A DNA stretch of 64,000 nucleotides, taken from positions 1 to 64,000 of IMG/VR virus record IMGVR_UViG_3300017973_000001; one strand, written 5' to 3'. This DNA comes from a virus. The notes beneath the pieces were generated by a model. It did not search any database, was not told the origin of the DNA, and saw only the letters and a list, made by a program, of their open reading frames with translations. Shown here one piece after another: positions 44,521 to 51,744 of this stretch; positions within the stretch are counted from its first letter, which is position 1, and each line of letters starts with the position of its first letter. The translations under genes and the position numbers were made by a program.

Positions 44521-44699
44521 ATTTGCTTACTGTAGTACGTAGTGAAAAATACTTGTAATGAAAGAAAGATTATAAGCGTTAATACCAGGTATGTTCTATA
44601 TGAAATGCCTGGAAAAATTTCACCAATCGTAACACTTATTATGAAAGCAACTAAAGGTGGCAATATTGCCCTAAACAATAATCCTTTTAACGTATTCAA
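44502..44699 (-). CDS. Small membrane protein, paralogue of 32962-33162
   Basis: A 65-aa protein with a TTG start behind AAAGGAGTGAGGGC. Two hydrophobic segments and the shared blocks L-F-R-A-I-L-P-P-L-V-A and Q-V-F-F-T-T-Y-Y show it is a duplicate of the protein at 32962. Both are leftward and end in a bidirectional terminator shared with a rightward operon. The upstream TTAATT-16-TATAGT is a possible promoter. Confidence 0.65.
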   Translation of the reverse strand: MNTLKGLLFRAILPPLVAFIISVTIGEIFPGISYRTYLVLTLIIFLSLQVFFTTYYSKQIKKETN

Positions 44700-44737
44700 G
44701 CCCTCACTCCTTTACTATACTAATGACCGAAACGTAA

Positions 44738-44941
44738 TTAAAAATCTATTTCAGAATCACTTATAAAATCTTTTTTAAGACACTTAGGACAAACAAATAA
44801 ATGATATTCTTCATTATCCCACGGTTCCCAAAACCACTCTGGATTACCTCTATTAATATCTTCTTCATGTTGTCTTAAAGTTTTTGCAGTTACATTACAA
44901 TCTGTACAAACAACAGAAAAATTCTTTTTTTGCAAGAACAT
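44738..44941 (-). CDS. Small zinc-ribbon protein
   Basis: A 67-aa protein. ATG 44941 follows GAGGAGTGATTTT, so the longer frame with an upstream start is not used. C-T-D-C and C-P-K-C pairs flank an acidic Trp-rich middle (P-E-W-F-W-E-P-W). Function unknown. Confidence 0.6.
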   Translation of the reverse strand: MFLQKKNFSVVCTDCNVTAKTLRQHEEDINRGNPEWFWEPWDNEEYHLFVCPKCLKKDFISDSEIDF

Positions 44942-44945
44942 AAAA

Positions 44946-45101
44946 TCACTCCTCAGCATTATTTACCCTAAGTTCATCTTTAGGTATTCGTATAAGCTCC
45001 CCTTCTTCTTCAAACCAGGGTTCAGTTACTAAATATTCCGTTTTACCTTCACCTACTACAGAATAAGTTTTCCCTTTATATTCAATGACTTTAATATCCA
45101 T
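44946..45101 (-). CDS. Small unknown protein
   Basis: A 51-aa protein found by reading the gap. It has an AAGGAGTAGAAG site before its ATG, starts M-D-I-K-V-I-E-Y-K-G-K and is a short beta-rich acidic domain. It ends four bases before the next start, and its last codons supply that gene's ribosome binding site. Confidence 0.6.
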   Translation of the reverse strand: MDIKVIEYKGKTYSVVGEGKTEYLVTEPWFEEEGELIRIPKDELRVNNAEE

Positions 45102-45149
45102 CTTCTACTCCTTGTACTCTACTTCTGTTTCCACTTCACGGACCATACG

Positions 45150-45524
45150 TTAATCAATTCCGAAAGGTAACTTCTTTTCATGTAACACCCATAAATGGTA
45201 CATATCTGCCTGGTCAATTAGTTCGCTTTCTTTAGGAAATACCTCGATAGATACACTTTCTTTACCAAACAAATCATTTTTTATACTTTGCTTTTCTGAC
45301 CAATCCGGTTGTTCATGCGCAGTTATGGTAACGTGAGTAACCTTCCCCCATTCGGTTTGTAAATCCCTCATCATACAGACAACTTGATTATCATTTCTCC
45401 TATAAACTCTATCTAGTTCACCAAACCATCCTTCCCCTCTTTTGAGTTCTTTTGGAGAAGGGTGTTTTGTCCATCCTACAATTTGGTGGCCTCTTTCTTG
45501 TTGTCTACGTTCTGCTCTATTCAT
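45150..45524 (-). CDS. DUF7694-like phage protein
   Basis: A 124-aa protein that starts M-N-R-A-E-R-R and has I-K-N-D-L-F-G-K-E, then V-E-V-F-P-like V-S-I-E-V-F-P-K and M-Y-H-L-W-V-L. This pattern is seen in a widespread phage family I recall as DUF7694. Its function is unknown. The ribosome binding site (AAAAGGAG) is rather far from the ATG. Confidence 0.65.
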   Translation of the reverse strand: MNRAERRQQERGHQIVGWTKHPSPKELKRGEGWFGELDRVYRRNDNQVVCMMRDLQTEWGKVTHVTITAHEQPDWSEKQSIKNDLFGKESVSIEVFPKESELIDQADMYHLWVLHEKKLPFGID

Positions 45525-45559
45525 ATGTATATCAATTCTCCTTTTCTTACTTCAATTAC

Positions 45560-45588
45560 TTAATTATATCTCCCCCACTTCTTATAAA
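45560..45588 (+). promoter_or_regulatory. Phage-type promoter
   Basis: TTAATT, a 17-base spacer and TATAAA preceded by TTCT; 39 bases before the ATG at 45628. Confidence 0.6.
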
Positions 45589-45627
45589 TAAAGAGGTAGC
45601 ACCTAACAATTAAGGGGGATTTTTTCC

Positions 45628-46038
45628 ATGATGACTATTAAAACTGAAGAACAACAAGTTACTGAATTAATGCTTGAATCATTAATCGAGAAGTTTATCC
45701 ATGTTCCAAAAAATATGCATGACAACCTTCAAGAAAACGGTCAATCAGAAAAAGTAAATGTATGGTTTGCCGGCAAGGTGGCCGGTTTCGAAAAAGCAGT
45801 TATCCGTTATGACTATGAAACTGCTACTTATGTAGACGAGGCAAAAATCTATTACAACGTACTTCTAAGTGATGGTATGGCTTACGTACTAGGTGAAGAA
45901 GTTGTAATTAACTTAATCAGTGAAGATGAGTTTGCTGACTTACTTGCTAGATTCCAAGCTGAAAATTCAATGACTGAGGCTGGCCAAGAGATCATTGAAG
46001 GTCAAAACAAGATTTTAATTCCCGGTGAGGATTTCTAA
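45628..46038 (+). CDS. Unknown acidic protein upstream of dTMP kinase
   Basis: A 136-aa acidic protein without recognised domain; helical N-terminus, central beta-strands and an acidic helical C-terminus. AAGGGGG precedes the first of two adjacent ATG codons. It is coupled to the kinase gene by a one-base overlap. Confidence 0.5.
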   Translation: MMTIKTEEQQVTELMLESLIEKFIHVPKNMHDNLQENGQSEKVNVWFAGKVAGFEKAVIRYDYETATYVDEAKIYYNVLLSDGMAYVLGEEVVINLISEDEFADLLARFQAENSMTEAGQEIIEGQNKILIPGEDF

Positions 46039-46739
46039 TGAAAGACTTTCACACGGAACTAGAAAAACACTTGTCAGCTAAGAGTGAAATGTTCCCGGAG
46101 GTTGGGGCTAAATCAAGTCCCCTCCCTCCTATTATCGCTTTTGAAGGTATAGACGCATGTGGTAAAGAGACTCAAACAAAAATGTTATCTGAAGCGTTAC
46201 ATAACTCCGGATACATGGTTTGGTCTGAGACATTCCCTCGTTATCATACCCCAATCGGTAAATTAATCCGTTCCTGGTTAACTGGGAAGGTTGCAATAAA
46301 TGATGAAGCTTTACACATGCTCTATGAAGCTGACCGTTACGACTTTAAATTCGAGCTTGAGTTCTTTGAAGATAACCATGACGTATGTGACTTAATCATC
46401 TTAGATCGTTTCACTTTATCGAATTTAGCTTTTGCTAAGGCTAAAGGAATTGACGAGTCCTGGTTACTCAAATTGCAGTCTGCAATTCCGAAACCGGACT
46501 TAACCATCATTTTAGATATACCAGTAGAGGAGTCATTCAGCCGTAGAACTACTAGAGATAAGCATGAGAAAGACACTGAACTACTAGGTAAAGTGAGAAA
46601 TGAATACAAAGAGCTAGCTAAAAACTCTAGCAAACTAGGTCAACAAATTATCATCCTAGACGGTACTAAAAGTCCTCAAGCAATACACGAAAATATCATG
46701 ACGTTCATACATAAAAACTCAATAATACCAACGCTTTGA
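46038..46739 (+). CDS. tmk: Thymidylate (dTMP) kinase
   Basis: A 233-aa kinase. P-loop F-E-G-I-D-A-C-G-K-E-T-Q-T starts near residue 36, the substrate D-R-F motif (I-I-L-D-R-F-T-L-S-N) follows, then a D-L-T-I-I-L-D-I-P strand and a lid with R-R-T-T-R-D-K-H. It phosphorylates dTMP, the ThyX product, so the phage can raise the dTTP supply. The first 30 residues are an extra extension compared with bacterial Tmk. Confidence 0.88.
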   Translation: MKDFHTELEKHLSAKSEMFPEVGAKSSPLPPIIAFEGIDACGKETQTKMLSEALHNSGYMVWSETFPRYHTPIGKLIRSWLTGKVAINDEALHMLYEADRYDFKFELEFFEDNHDVCDLIILDRFTLSNLAFAKAKGIDESWLLKLQSAIPKPDLTIILDIPVEESFSRRTTRDKHEKDTELLGKVRNEYKELAKNSSKLGQQIIILDGTKSPQAIHENIMTFIHKNSIIPTL

Positions 46740-46781
46740 CCCCATCTGTCTATCCTAAATGTGAAAAGGAGGTTGAAAATT

Positions 46782-47090
46782 ATGAAAGTTTTTAAAGATG
46801 ACATAATCCGTGAGTATTCACAACGTCAAGGCATTAATGGTTCTGAAGCTAAAAGACGTTTCGACGACATAATCGACATTATTACTGAAAATCTTATTGC
46901 CGGTAATGACATAAAAATACCTAACTTCTTTAACTTCTTTGTAAAAGAATTGAAAGCTAAGCCAGGTATTAATCCGATCACAAAGGACCCAATCATTATC
47001 CAGGCAACTAAGACGATCCAGGTCAAAATGACAAAGCCATTAAAGGATCAGTTAAAGGCTAACAATCTACCAAAATACTTATACGAATAA
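46782..47090 (+). CDS. HU-like DNA-binding protein
   Basis: A 102-aa HU/IHF-family protein. ATG 46782 follows AAAAGGAGG. Helices A-K-R-R-F-D-D-I-I-D-I-I-T-E-N-L and the strand I-K-I-P-N-F-F-N-F-F match HU; the beta-arm region contains K-P-G-I-N-P-I-T-K-D-P with the intercalating Pro. It bends DNA and may act at an origin, in recombination or in packaging. Confidence 0.8.
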   Translation: MKVFKDDIIREYSQRQGINGSEAKRRFDDIIDIITENLIAGNDIKIPNFFNFFVKELKAKPGINPITKDPIIIQATKTIQVKMTKPLKDQLKANNLPKYLYE

Positions 47091-47114
47091 ACTATCAAAG
47101 GAGGGCTCAACATC

Positions 47115-47906
47115 TTGTTACCACATCACATTCAACAAAATCTACAACAAAATAAACTATACTACTCAATGGATGAAGTTGAGAACATAATCAGAGCTAA
47201 AACTGACGCTGATTATTTGGGTGATGTAGTCATTGCAAACGAAAGTTTAATATGGCATGCAGTATACAAGTATGTTGGTAGCCCTAAATACATAACCCGA
47301 AATGGTGGCCTTGAAAAAGACGACATTCTTCAGTTAGGTCGCTTAGGTTTTATAAAAGCCGTTTATGCATTTGATATTAACCGTGGTGTCAAATTTAGTA
47401 GTTTCTCAGTGACGGCCATATTTAGAGAAGTACGTTGTTTTTTACGTGATAGCTCTAGTATTATTCGTCCTACACGTACTGCTAATAGCTTAATAAATAG
47501 ATTGCGTTCACTAGAATTGAAGTTAGGCTACCTACCCCATACATCTGAATTATCAGTGTTATTGGATGAGGATGAATCTAAGATTATTAAAGCATTATTA
47601 GTAGGTCAAAATATCAAATATTTGGACGAGCCAGTAAAAAGTAAGATTGAATTTTTGGAGATACCAATATCAATGACTGATAACTTATTGTCAGACATTG
47701 ATGAAGATACCATTCTTGATGAAGTGTATCTAAACAACATCACCGAAAAATTGGCTCAGAAATTGACTGACGTTGAAATGGAAGTCTTTAAAAATAGACT
47801 ATCCGGGTTGAATCAGACTCAAACTGCTAAAAAGCAAAACATATCTCAAATGCGAGTTTCTAGGATCACTAGAAAAATAGCTAAGTTAATTCGAGAAGAA
47901 ATGTAA
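47115..47906 (+). CDS. Sigma-70-family factor with regions 2, 3 and 4
   Basis: A 263-aa factor with a TTG start after GGAGGG. Region 2 spans about residues 40-115 (D-I-L-Q-L-G-R-L-G-F-I-K-A-V-Y-A-F-D, then F-S-S-F-S-V-T-A-I-F-R-E-V-R). Region 3 follows (G-Y-L-P-H-T-S-E-L-S), and region 4 ends in T-A-K-K-Q-N-I-S-Q-M-R-V-S-R. It resembles the SigF/SigB group. Together with the factor at 31539 it could recognise phage-type promoters, for late genes perhaps. Confidence 0.85.
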   Translation: MLPHHIQQNLQQNKLYYSMDEVENIIRAKTDADYLGDVVIANESLIWHAVYKYVGSPKYITRNGGLEKDDILQLGRLGFIKAVYAFDINRGVKFSSFSVTAIFREVRCFLRDSSSIIRPTRTANSLINRLRSLELKLGYLPHTSELSVLLDEDESKIIKALLVGQNIKYLDEPVKSKIEFLEIPISMTDNLLSDIDEDTILDEVYLNNITEKLAQKLTDVEMEVFKNRLSGLNQTQTAKKQNISQMRVSRITRKIAKLIREEM

Positions 47907-47930
47907 GCTAGGAATATACCTAGCTTTTTC
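47904..47930. terminator. Bidirectional terminator
   Basis: AAGCTAGG pairs with CCTAGCTT around ATATA, followed by TTTTC. It separates the sigma gene from the leftward module. Confidence 0.75.
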
Positions 47931-48040
47931 TATTCGCAATCCTCACATGTTCTTGGGTGGCCTGGGGCTTTCTCATCAATAAACACCCCACAAAATTGAC
48001 ATAAATATCCTTCAATGACTAATTCAGCTACTTCGCCCAT
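47930..48040 (-). CDS. Tiny zinc-finger protein
   Basis: A 36-aa protein with a GGGGAG site before ATG. It has C-Q-F-C-G and C-E-D-C with a conserved-looking A-P-G-H-P-R-T between them, a treble-clef-like zinc site. Small proteins of this form are common in Bacillus phages; function unknown. Confidence 0.6.
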   Translation of the reverse strand: MGEVAELVIEGYLCQFCGVFIDEKAPGHPRTCEDCE

Positions 48041-48069
48041 TATTACTCCCCTTTTCTTGTTGTATTATT

Positions 48070-49512
48070 CTAGAAGACCTCGGAAGTATCTCCGAATGAC
48101 ATAGCAACCCTTACAAACTCAGTCACATTGTCAAACTTAGTCCTTATAGACCTTAGTGAATTTGCTAGGAAATCTGCTATTATCCCATTCAAATCATGTG
48201 GGTATAGATTTATCCCCTTTTTAACCAATGTTTTCACAGTTGAATAAGCCTCATCTTTTGTAAAGCTTAAGTCTTTCACTAACCGATTGCAAATATCCCC
48301 CGGATATTCCTTAACTACTTCTACTGCTTCAGCATTAGGTTTATTCTCAAGCCAATTATGGAACGGTATCTTGCCAGTGTATGGAGTCTCCACTTTAGGT
48401 TCCAATTCATCTTTTGCTATTTGGTTGGTTTTTTGATTACCAATTTCATTGTCTATGAACCTAGCAAAACAACTTCCAGGAGACGAAACTGCATTTTTAT
48501 ATTTATACTTCTTGTAGTCAATTAAAGTTTGTTGGACTACTAAGTTAGAAATCTCAGTATGCCTGTACACCTTATATAGCTTATTAAGTGCTTGTAGTAT
48601 CTGCCCTTCTGTAAACCCATTGTTAGACATTACTTGATAAATATTTTGATAACTTAAATTAGTTTGTAACACATTTAATATTTCTTCGTCATCATGCTTT
48701 TTCTTTGGTTCTATTTCTTGATTATATTCATATTCTGTTATAGGAGCCTTATCATGATGATTATTATATAGTGTATTACCATTATAAGTATGGAAAGTAA
48801 GTATGCTTATTAATAGGGATTCAATTCGTTGAACCTGGTCGCTTAACTCATTTGAACCCCCTATTTCTACTGAAGTGTTGGTATCACTAGGTTTTTCGGG
48901 AGGAGCTTCAGATTGAACTTCTTTTTGAACCCCTGGAATTTTGAACCCTTCAGCTTCAGCTAGGTCCTCTATAGTTATTCCGTTTTTACGCATAAGCTCA
49001 CGGATTTTATCTATTGGGCTAACTGCGTTTTTTAAGCGAGTAATTAGACTCTTTTTAGCCCCTTCAATACCGGATTTACGGTGTTTAACGTTAAGCTCCT
49101 TATGGTTGCGTACTTTAACAAGAGGTTTATTACGTAACTCATAATCCCCTAATGGATAGTTCTGAATTATAACGACTGTTTTAGGAGTTCCAGTTGTATG
49201 TTCATTGGATTTTACAAAGTCTACTAACCCGTAGTCATACATTATGTTTAAATATTTACGCATTGTGTTAGAGGCTATACCACGGATTCTAGCCAACCCT
49301 TTAATTCCGTATGTAATTCTTCCAACGTTACTCTCTTTAGTACGAGTAGCCATTGTATGTAGTTTACATAGTTCTAAGTAGACCTTGTCCCCTAATACGC
49401 CAATCCATTGGTCAATGCATGTATATGAATTAAACGGTATATATAATTCATTACGTTTACGTTTTTTCTGTACATCAATATCTATAATATTTTCTGCATG
49501 CGAAAAAGACAT
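48070..49512 (-). CDS. Plasmid-type replication initiator (Rep)
   Basis: A 480-aa protein. Residues about 45-115 form a winged helix (V-G-R-I-T-Y-G-I-K-G-L-A-R-I-R-G, then T-M-R-K-Y-L-N-I-M-Y-D-Y-G-L-V-D-F), as in plasmid and DnaD-type initiators. A charged linker and helical repeats with D-L-S-F-T-K-D-E-A follow. The gene faces away from an AT-rich region, a small antisense RNA and a par operon, the usual order of a plasmid replicon. I infer that it replicates the prophage as a plasmid. AGGAGG lies 11 bases before the ATG, a little far, which may suit translational control. Confidence 0.65.
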   Translation of the reverse strand: MSFSHAENIIDIDVQKKRKRNELYIPFNSYTCIDQWIGVLGDKVYLELCKLHTMATRTKESNVGRITYGIKGLARIRGIASNTMRKYLNIMYDYGLVDFVKSNEHTTGTPKTVVIIQNYPLGDYELRNKPLVKVRNHKELNVKHRKSGIEGAKKSLITRLKNAVSPIDKIRELMRKNGITIEDLAEAEGFKIPGVQKEVQSEAPPEKPSDTNTSVEIGGSNELSDQVQRIESLLISILTFHTYNGNTLYNNHHDKAPITEYEYNQEIEPKKKHDDEEILNVLQTNLSYQNIYQVMSNNGFTEGQILQALNKLYKVYRHTEISNLVVQQTLIDYKKYKYKNAVSSPGSCFARFIDNEIGNQKTNQIAKDELEPKVETPYTGKIPFHNWLENKPNAEAVEVVKEYPGDICNRLVKDLSFTKDEAYSTVKTLVKKGINLYPHDLNGIIADFLANSLRSIRTKFDNVTEFVRVAMSFGDTSEVF

Positions 49513-49530
49513 TATTATGCGATCCTCCTA

Positions 49531-49570
49531 CAGAGTGGTCCCCAAAGAAAACCTCACACACACAACAACG
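49531..49570. repeat. Inverted copy of the small-RNA sequence next to the rep ribosome binding site
   Basis: On the minus strand this reads GTTGTTGTGTG, CTTTGG and ACCACTCT in the same order as the plus strand of 49751-49792. In the rep leader RNA the two segments can pair, bringing a long duplex to the edge of the AGGAGG. Confidence 0.75.
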
Positions 49571-49599
49571 TCTCTCTTTATCTATCTCTATATCTGTCT

Positions 49600-49683
49600 A
49601 TTTACCCATAGATTTATTAAAATTTATATTATATTCTATTAAAATATGTAATATTTTTTTAATAAAAAATGTACGGTAAAACC
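49600..49683. other. AT-rich stretch, possible origin unwinding region
   Basis: Almost pure A/T for about 70 bases, ending in TACGGTAAAACC (49672-49683). A near copy, TACGGTAACACC, lies at 49895-49906. These may be initiator sites or operators; no iteron array was seen. Confidence 0.35.
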
Positions 49684-49712
49684 TTGCATACCCCTAATTT
49701 TATATGTATAAT
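49684..49712 (+). promoter_or_regulatory. Sigma-A-like promoter of the small RNA
   Basis: TTGCAT, a 17-base spacer and TATAAT. It points away from rep and starts a transcript of about 80 nt. Confidence 0.75.
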
Positions 49713-49718
49713 GGGGTT

Positions 49719-49800
49719 ATCAATATTGTTTAAGCGTTTTTATACGCTTTGTTGTTGTGTGAGTGGTGAACTTTGGACGGTTGAACCACTCTTTTTTTTA
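49719..49800 (+). ncRNA. Candidate countertranscribed RNA controlling rep
   Basis: A strong promoter and an intrinsic terminator about 80 bases apart, with no credible coding frame. It contains two hairpins: AAGCG/CGCTT, and the terminator GAGTGGT/ACCACTC with T7. It is antisense to the presumed rep leader, which would start near 49807 on the minus strand. Its 3' half is repeated in inverted form at 49531-49570. This is the usual layout of plasmid copy-control RNAs such as RNAIII of pIP501. Confidence 0.65.
49766..49800 (+). terminator. Terminator of the small RNA
   Basis: GAGTGGT pairs perfectly with ACCACTC and is followed by seven T. Confidence 0.8.
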
Positions 49801-49807
49801 TTTGATT

Positions 49808-49842
49808 AAGCACATAATACCATTGTCTAAAACGTTTGCATA
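49808..49842 (-). promoter_or_regulatory. Possible rep promoter with AAGCACATAATA box
   Basis: On the minus strand TGGTATTAT is an extended -10 (TATTAT at 49814-49819), with a weak -35 TATGCA 17 bases upstream. AAGCACATAATA on the plus strand (49808-49819) covers the -10. A leader of about 295 nt would result. Confidence 0.5.
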
Positions 49843-49914
49843 GTCCCTATTTTAAATTTCCATAAAATATAAATATTTAGAACATTGTAAAATATACGGT
49901 AACACCATATAAAT

Positions 49915-49943
49915 AAAGAGCTCCTAATGTGGGAGCTCTTTTT
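49915..49943. terminator. Bidirectional terminator
   Basis: AAAGAGCTCC pairs with GGGAGCTCTT and is followed by TTT; it closes the leftward gene at 49959 and isolates the rep region. Confidence 0.75.
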
Positions 49944-49958
49944 GTTTGTCGAAATGTT

Positions 49959-50243
49959 TTAGTATTTTATTCCGGTATACTGTCTAAAATTTTTACCTCC
50001 GTCTTTCATGTAAGTCTTTAATTTATTCATAAATTGTTCGTCCTGTAATGCAAGTTCGACAATAAATGCCTGGGCACTTCCTAAACTTCGATTACGTTTA
50101 CAACGTTCATTAAAACGGGGGTGGCGAAAATCAATGTTTTTACATACTTCCTCTAATGTAAAGAAATTCATACCAGTATAAGTACTAGTGACCCGTTCAT
50201 ATATTTCATGATTACCTTCATAAGTATGTTTCTTTTTAGCCAT
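49959..50243 (-). CDS. Small basic protein, unknown
   Basis: A 94-aa basic protein (F-R-H-P-R-F-N-E-R-C-K-R-N-R) downstream of thyX. Its GGGGGG ribosome binding site lies in the stem of the thyX terminator, so translation should depend on that hairpin opening. No family was recognised. Confidence 0.5.
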   Translation of the reverse strand: MAKKKHTYEGNHEIYERVTSTYTGMNFFTLEEVCKNIDFRHPRFNERCKRNRSLGSAQAFIVELALQDEQFMNKLKTYMKDGGKNFRQYTGIKY

Positions 50244-50245
50244 AG

Positions 50246-50289
50246 TAAAAAGCCCCCCTTCTCTTTGTAAGAGTATATGAGGGCTTTTC
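50246..50289 (-). terminator. thyX terminator that includes the next ribosome binding site
   Basis: On the minus strand AAAAGCCCTC pairs with GGGGGGCTTTTT. The G-run is also the ribosome binding site of the gene at 50243. Confidence 0.65.
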
Positions 50290-50318
50290 CAATTTTAGAA
50301 CACAGAGCACACTAAAAG

Positions 50319-51029
50319 TTAGATTTCATCAAAGAATTTTGTAGTCCACGGTGAAGCTTCTTCAACTTCCTTACGGATCAACTCAGCTAACTCCTGGATT
50401 TCATCTTGTGCATGCGTACCTTTACGTCTCTTAGAATAAAAATCTAGTATTCCACGTAAGTTACCAGTCATTACAAAATTACATGAAGCTGACAACGGTA
50501 AAGCCATACGTGCTTTTTCTGCTGATACACCTAACTCGCGTAATTTATCATAAGCAACCTGGGACTGATCCATTGCGTCTAGGAAAGTTTCTAATGCCTC
50601 CCCTTCTAGACCGTCCGGAACAACAAATGACATTCCTTGAGATTTATCTTCGCTACCAAACTTTACATATCGCATACTTTGAACACTAAATGAGTACATA
50701 CGGTGGCGAGTAATCTGTCCAAGAAGAACTCTCGATACCCCTTCGACTGCAAATGTGTAGTTGTCATGTTCTAATGTACTAGTATGGCCACTACGTACAA
50801 TGTGACGAATTAAACGGTCAGATTCAGTTCCACCTTCCCCGTCTTTTGCTATTTCGCCAAAATATTTTCCCCCTTCAACCTCTACGATCTCAGTTGGTTT
50901 CAAGTGAGAATAACATGTACGAATTGCAGTTAGTGATAAGATTTCGCTATCTTTCACATTTCTATACTTAGCTAATTTTTTCCTAAATTTGTCGGATAAT
51001 TGTGTATGTGCTAGTAACGTGATTTCCAT
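50319..51029 (-). CDS. thyX: Flavin-dependent thymidylate synthase
   Basis: A 236-aa ThyX. The signature R-H-R-x7-S is present (I-T-R-H-R-M-Y-S-F-S-V-Q-S-M-R-Y), with H-T-S-T-L-E-H nearby and a C-terminal N-L-R-G-I-L-D-F. It makes dTMP from dUMP with FAD, NADPH and methylene-THF and feeds the dTMP kinase at 46038. It has a phage-type promoter embedded in the terminator of the upstream gene. Length is normal for the family. Confidence 0.93.
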   Translation of the reverse strand: MEITLLAHTQLSDKFRKKLAKYRNVKDSEILSLTAIRTCYSHLKPTEIVEVEGGKYFGEIAKDGEGGTESDRLIRHIVRSGHTSTLEHDNYTFAVEGVSRVLLGQITRHRMYSFSVQSMRYVKFGSEDKSQGMSFVVPDGLEGEALETFLDAMDQSQVAYDKLRELGVSAEKARMALPLSASCNFVMTGNLRGILDFYSKRRKGTHAQDEIQELAELIRKEVEEASPWTTKFFDEI

Positions 51030-51083
51030 AATTCAGCAATTTCCCCTTTTCGTTCGACTATGTAGGTTAGACCTCACATAGTT

Positions 51084-51116
51084 CTTATACGAAAAAGAGA
51101 GACGTTAATTAACGTC
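51084..51116 (-). promoter_or_regulatory. Terminator with nested phage-type promoter upstream of thyX
   Basis: On the minus strand GACGTTAATTAACGTC forms a hairpin followed by CTCTCTTTTT. TTAATT (51107-51112) in its centre, a 17-base spacer and TATAAG (51084-51089) match the ssb promoter almost base for base. The stop of the gene at 51109 lies in the -35 box. Confidence 0.65.
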
Positions 51117-51300
51117 CCCTTTTCTTCATTCTCTTGCTGAGAGTTTTCATTACTATCACACACTCATCTGAACAGATGTAAGTAGCAAAATCATTATGAA
51201 TTTGGTAAGTGTGTTTACCACAAACACCACATTCCCCGGCTTGCTCTACATTGTAAGTCAATACTTCTGACTTGTTTTTTAATATAGCTTTATTCTCCAT
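51109..51300 (-). CDS. Small zinc-finger protein
   Basis: A 63-aa protein with C-G-V-C-G-K and C-S-D-E-C plus His residues, resembling small treble-clef proteins, and a basic C-terminus. GGGGGTCAG precedes the ATG. Function unknown. Confidence 0.6.
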   Translation of the reverse strand: MENKAILKNKSEVLTYNVEQAGECGVCGKHTYQIHNDFATYICSDECVIVMKTLSKRMKKRGR

Positions 51301-51585
51301 AATGTACTGACCCCCTAGAATAAGTTAAGCCCCATTAAGGGGCCCCGGAAGAAAATAAAATCCACACATTAACTTATACTACTTAGTCAGCCTGGAAGTT
51401 AATTTTTATCATAAAATAAATTATTTTACGTTTTCTATGTATAAAATATTATTCGTTTGGCAATACTAATAATACTGAAGAATGGTAACAAGTAAACTTT
51501 CTGAAGTGATCTGAGTTTGCTAATTGTTATTGGGTTATTATTTTGTTACCCTATTCCCTACCTAAAAATTTTTCTATCACTCCGT

Positions 51586-51666
51586 CCCCTCCTTAGACCT
51601 AAACTGCGTTATTGTGTGCAGAGCACATTAATGCATGGTCGAGAGGAGGAGGCTTTTTTATTTTTA
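51586..51666 (+). ncRNA. Structured RNA candidate
   Basis: CCTCCT and GACC at the left pair with GGTC and AGGAGG at the right; an inner hairpin GTGTGC-AGA-GCAC lies between. The outer stem is followed by CTTTTTTATTTTT. It may be the 3' part of a small RNA or only an elaborate terminator; the promoter is unclear. Confidence 0.35.
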
Positions 51667-51695
51667 TTCTATTAATATAGTAACCTATAAGTATA

Positions 51696-51733
51696 CAAAA
51701 ACCCCTTAAAGGAACATTCCTCTAAGGGGTTTA
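51696..51733 (-). terminator. Terminator of the par operon
   Basis: AAACCCCTTA pairs with TAAGGGGTTT with an extended inner stem; on the minus strand it ends in a T-run. Confidence 0.75.
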
Positions 51734-51744
51734 CTATTTTAATA

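Larger units (their letters stand above)
51301..51744. other. Gene-free region with inverted repeats and a structured RNA candidate
   Basis: No coding frame was found. GGTAACAA (51484-51491) and TTGTTACC (51543-51550) form a perfect 8-bp inverted repeat 51 bases apart. To the right is a large hairpin (see 51586) and then the par terminator. Confidence 0.5.

Noticed and set aside
49711-49845. A 43-44-codon frame starting at the ATG in the -10 box of the small-RNA promoter
   Set aside because: The ATG lies upstream of the expected transcription start, there is no ribosome binding site, and the terminator hairpin falls inside the frame.
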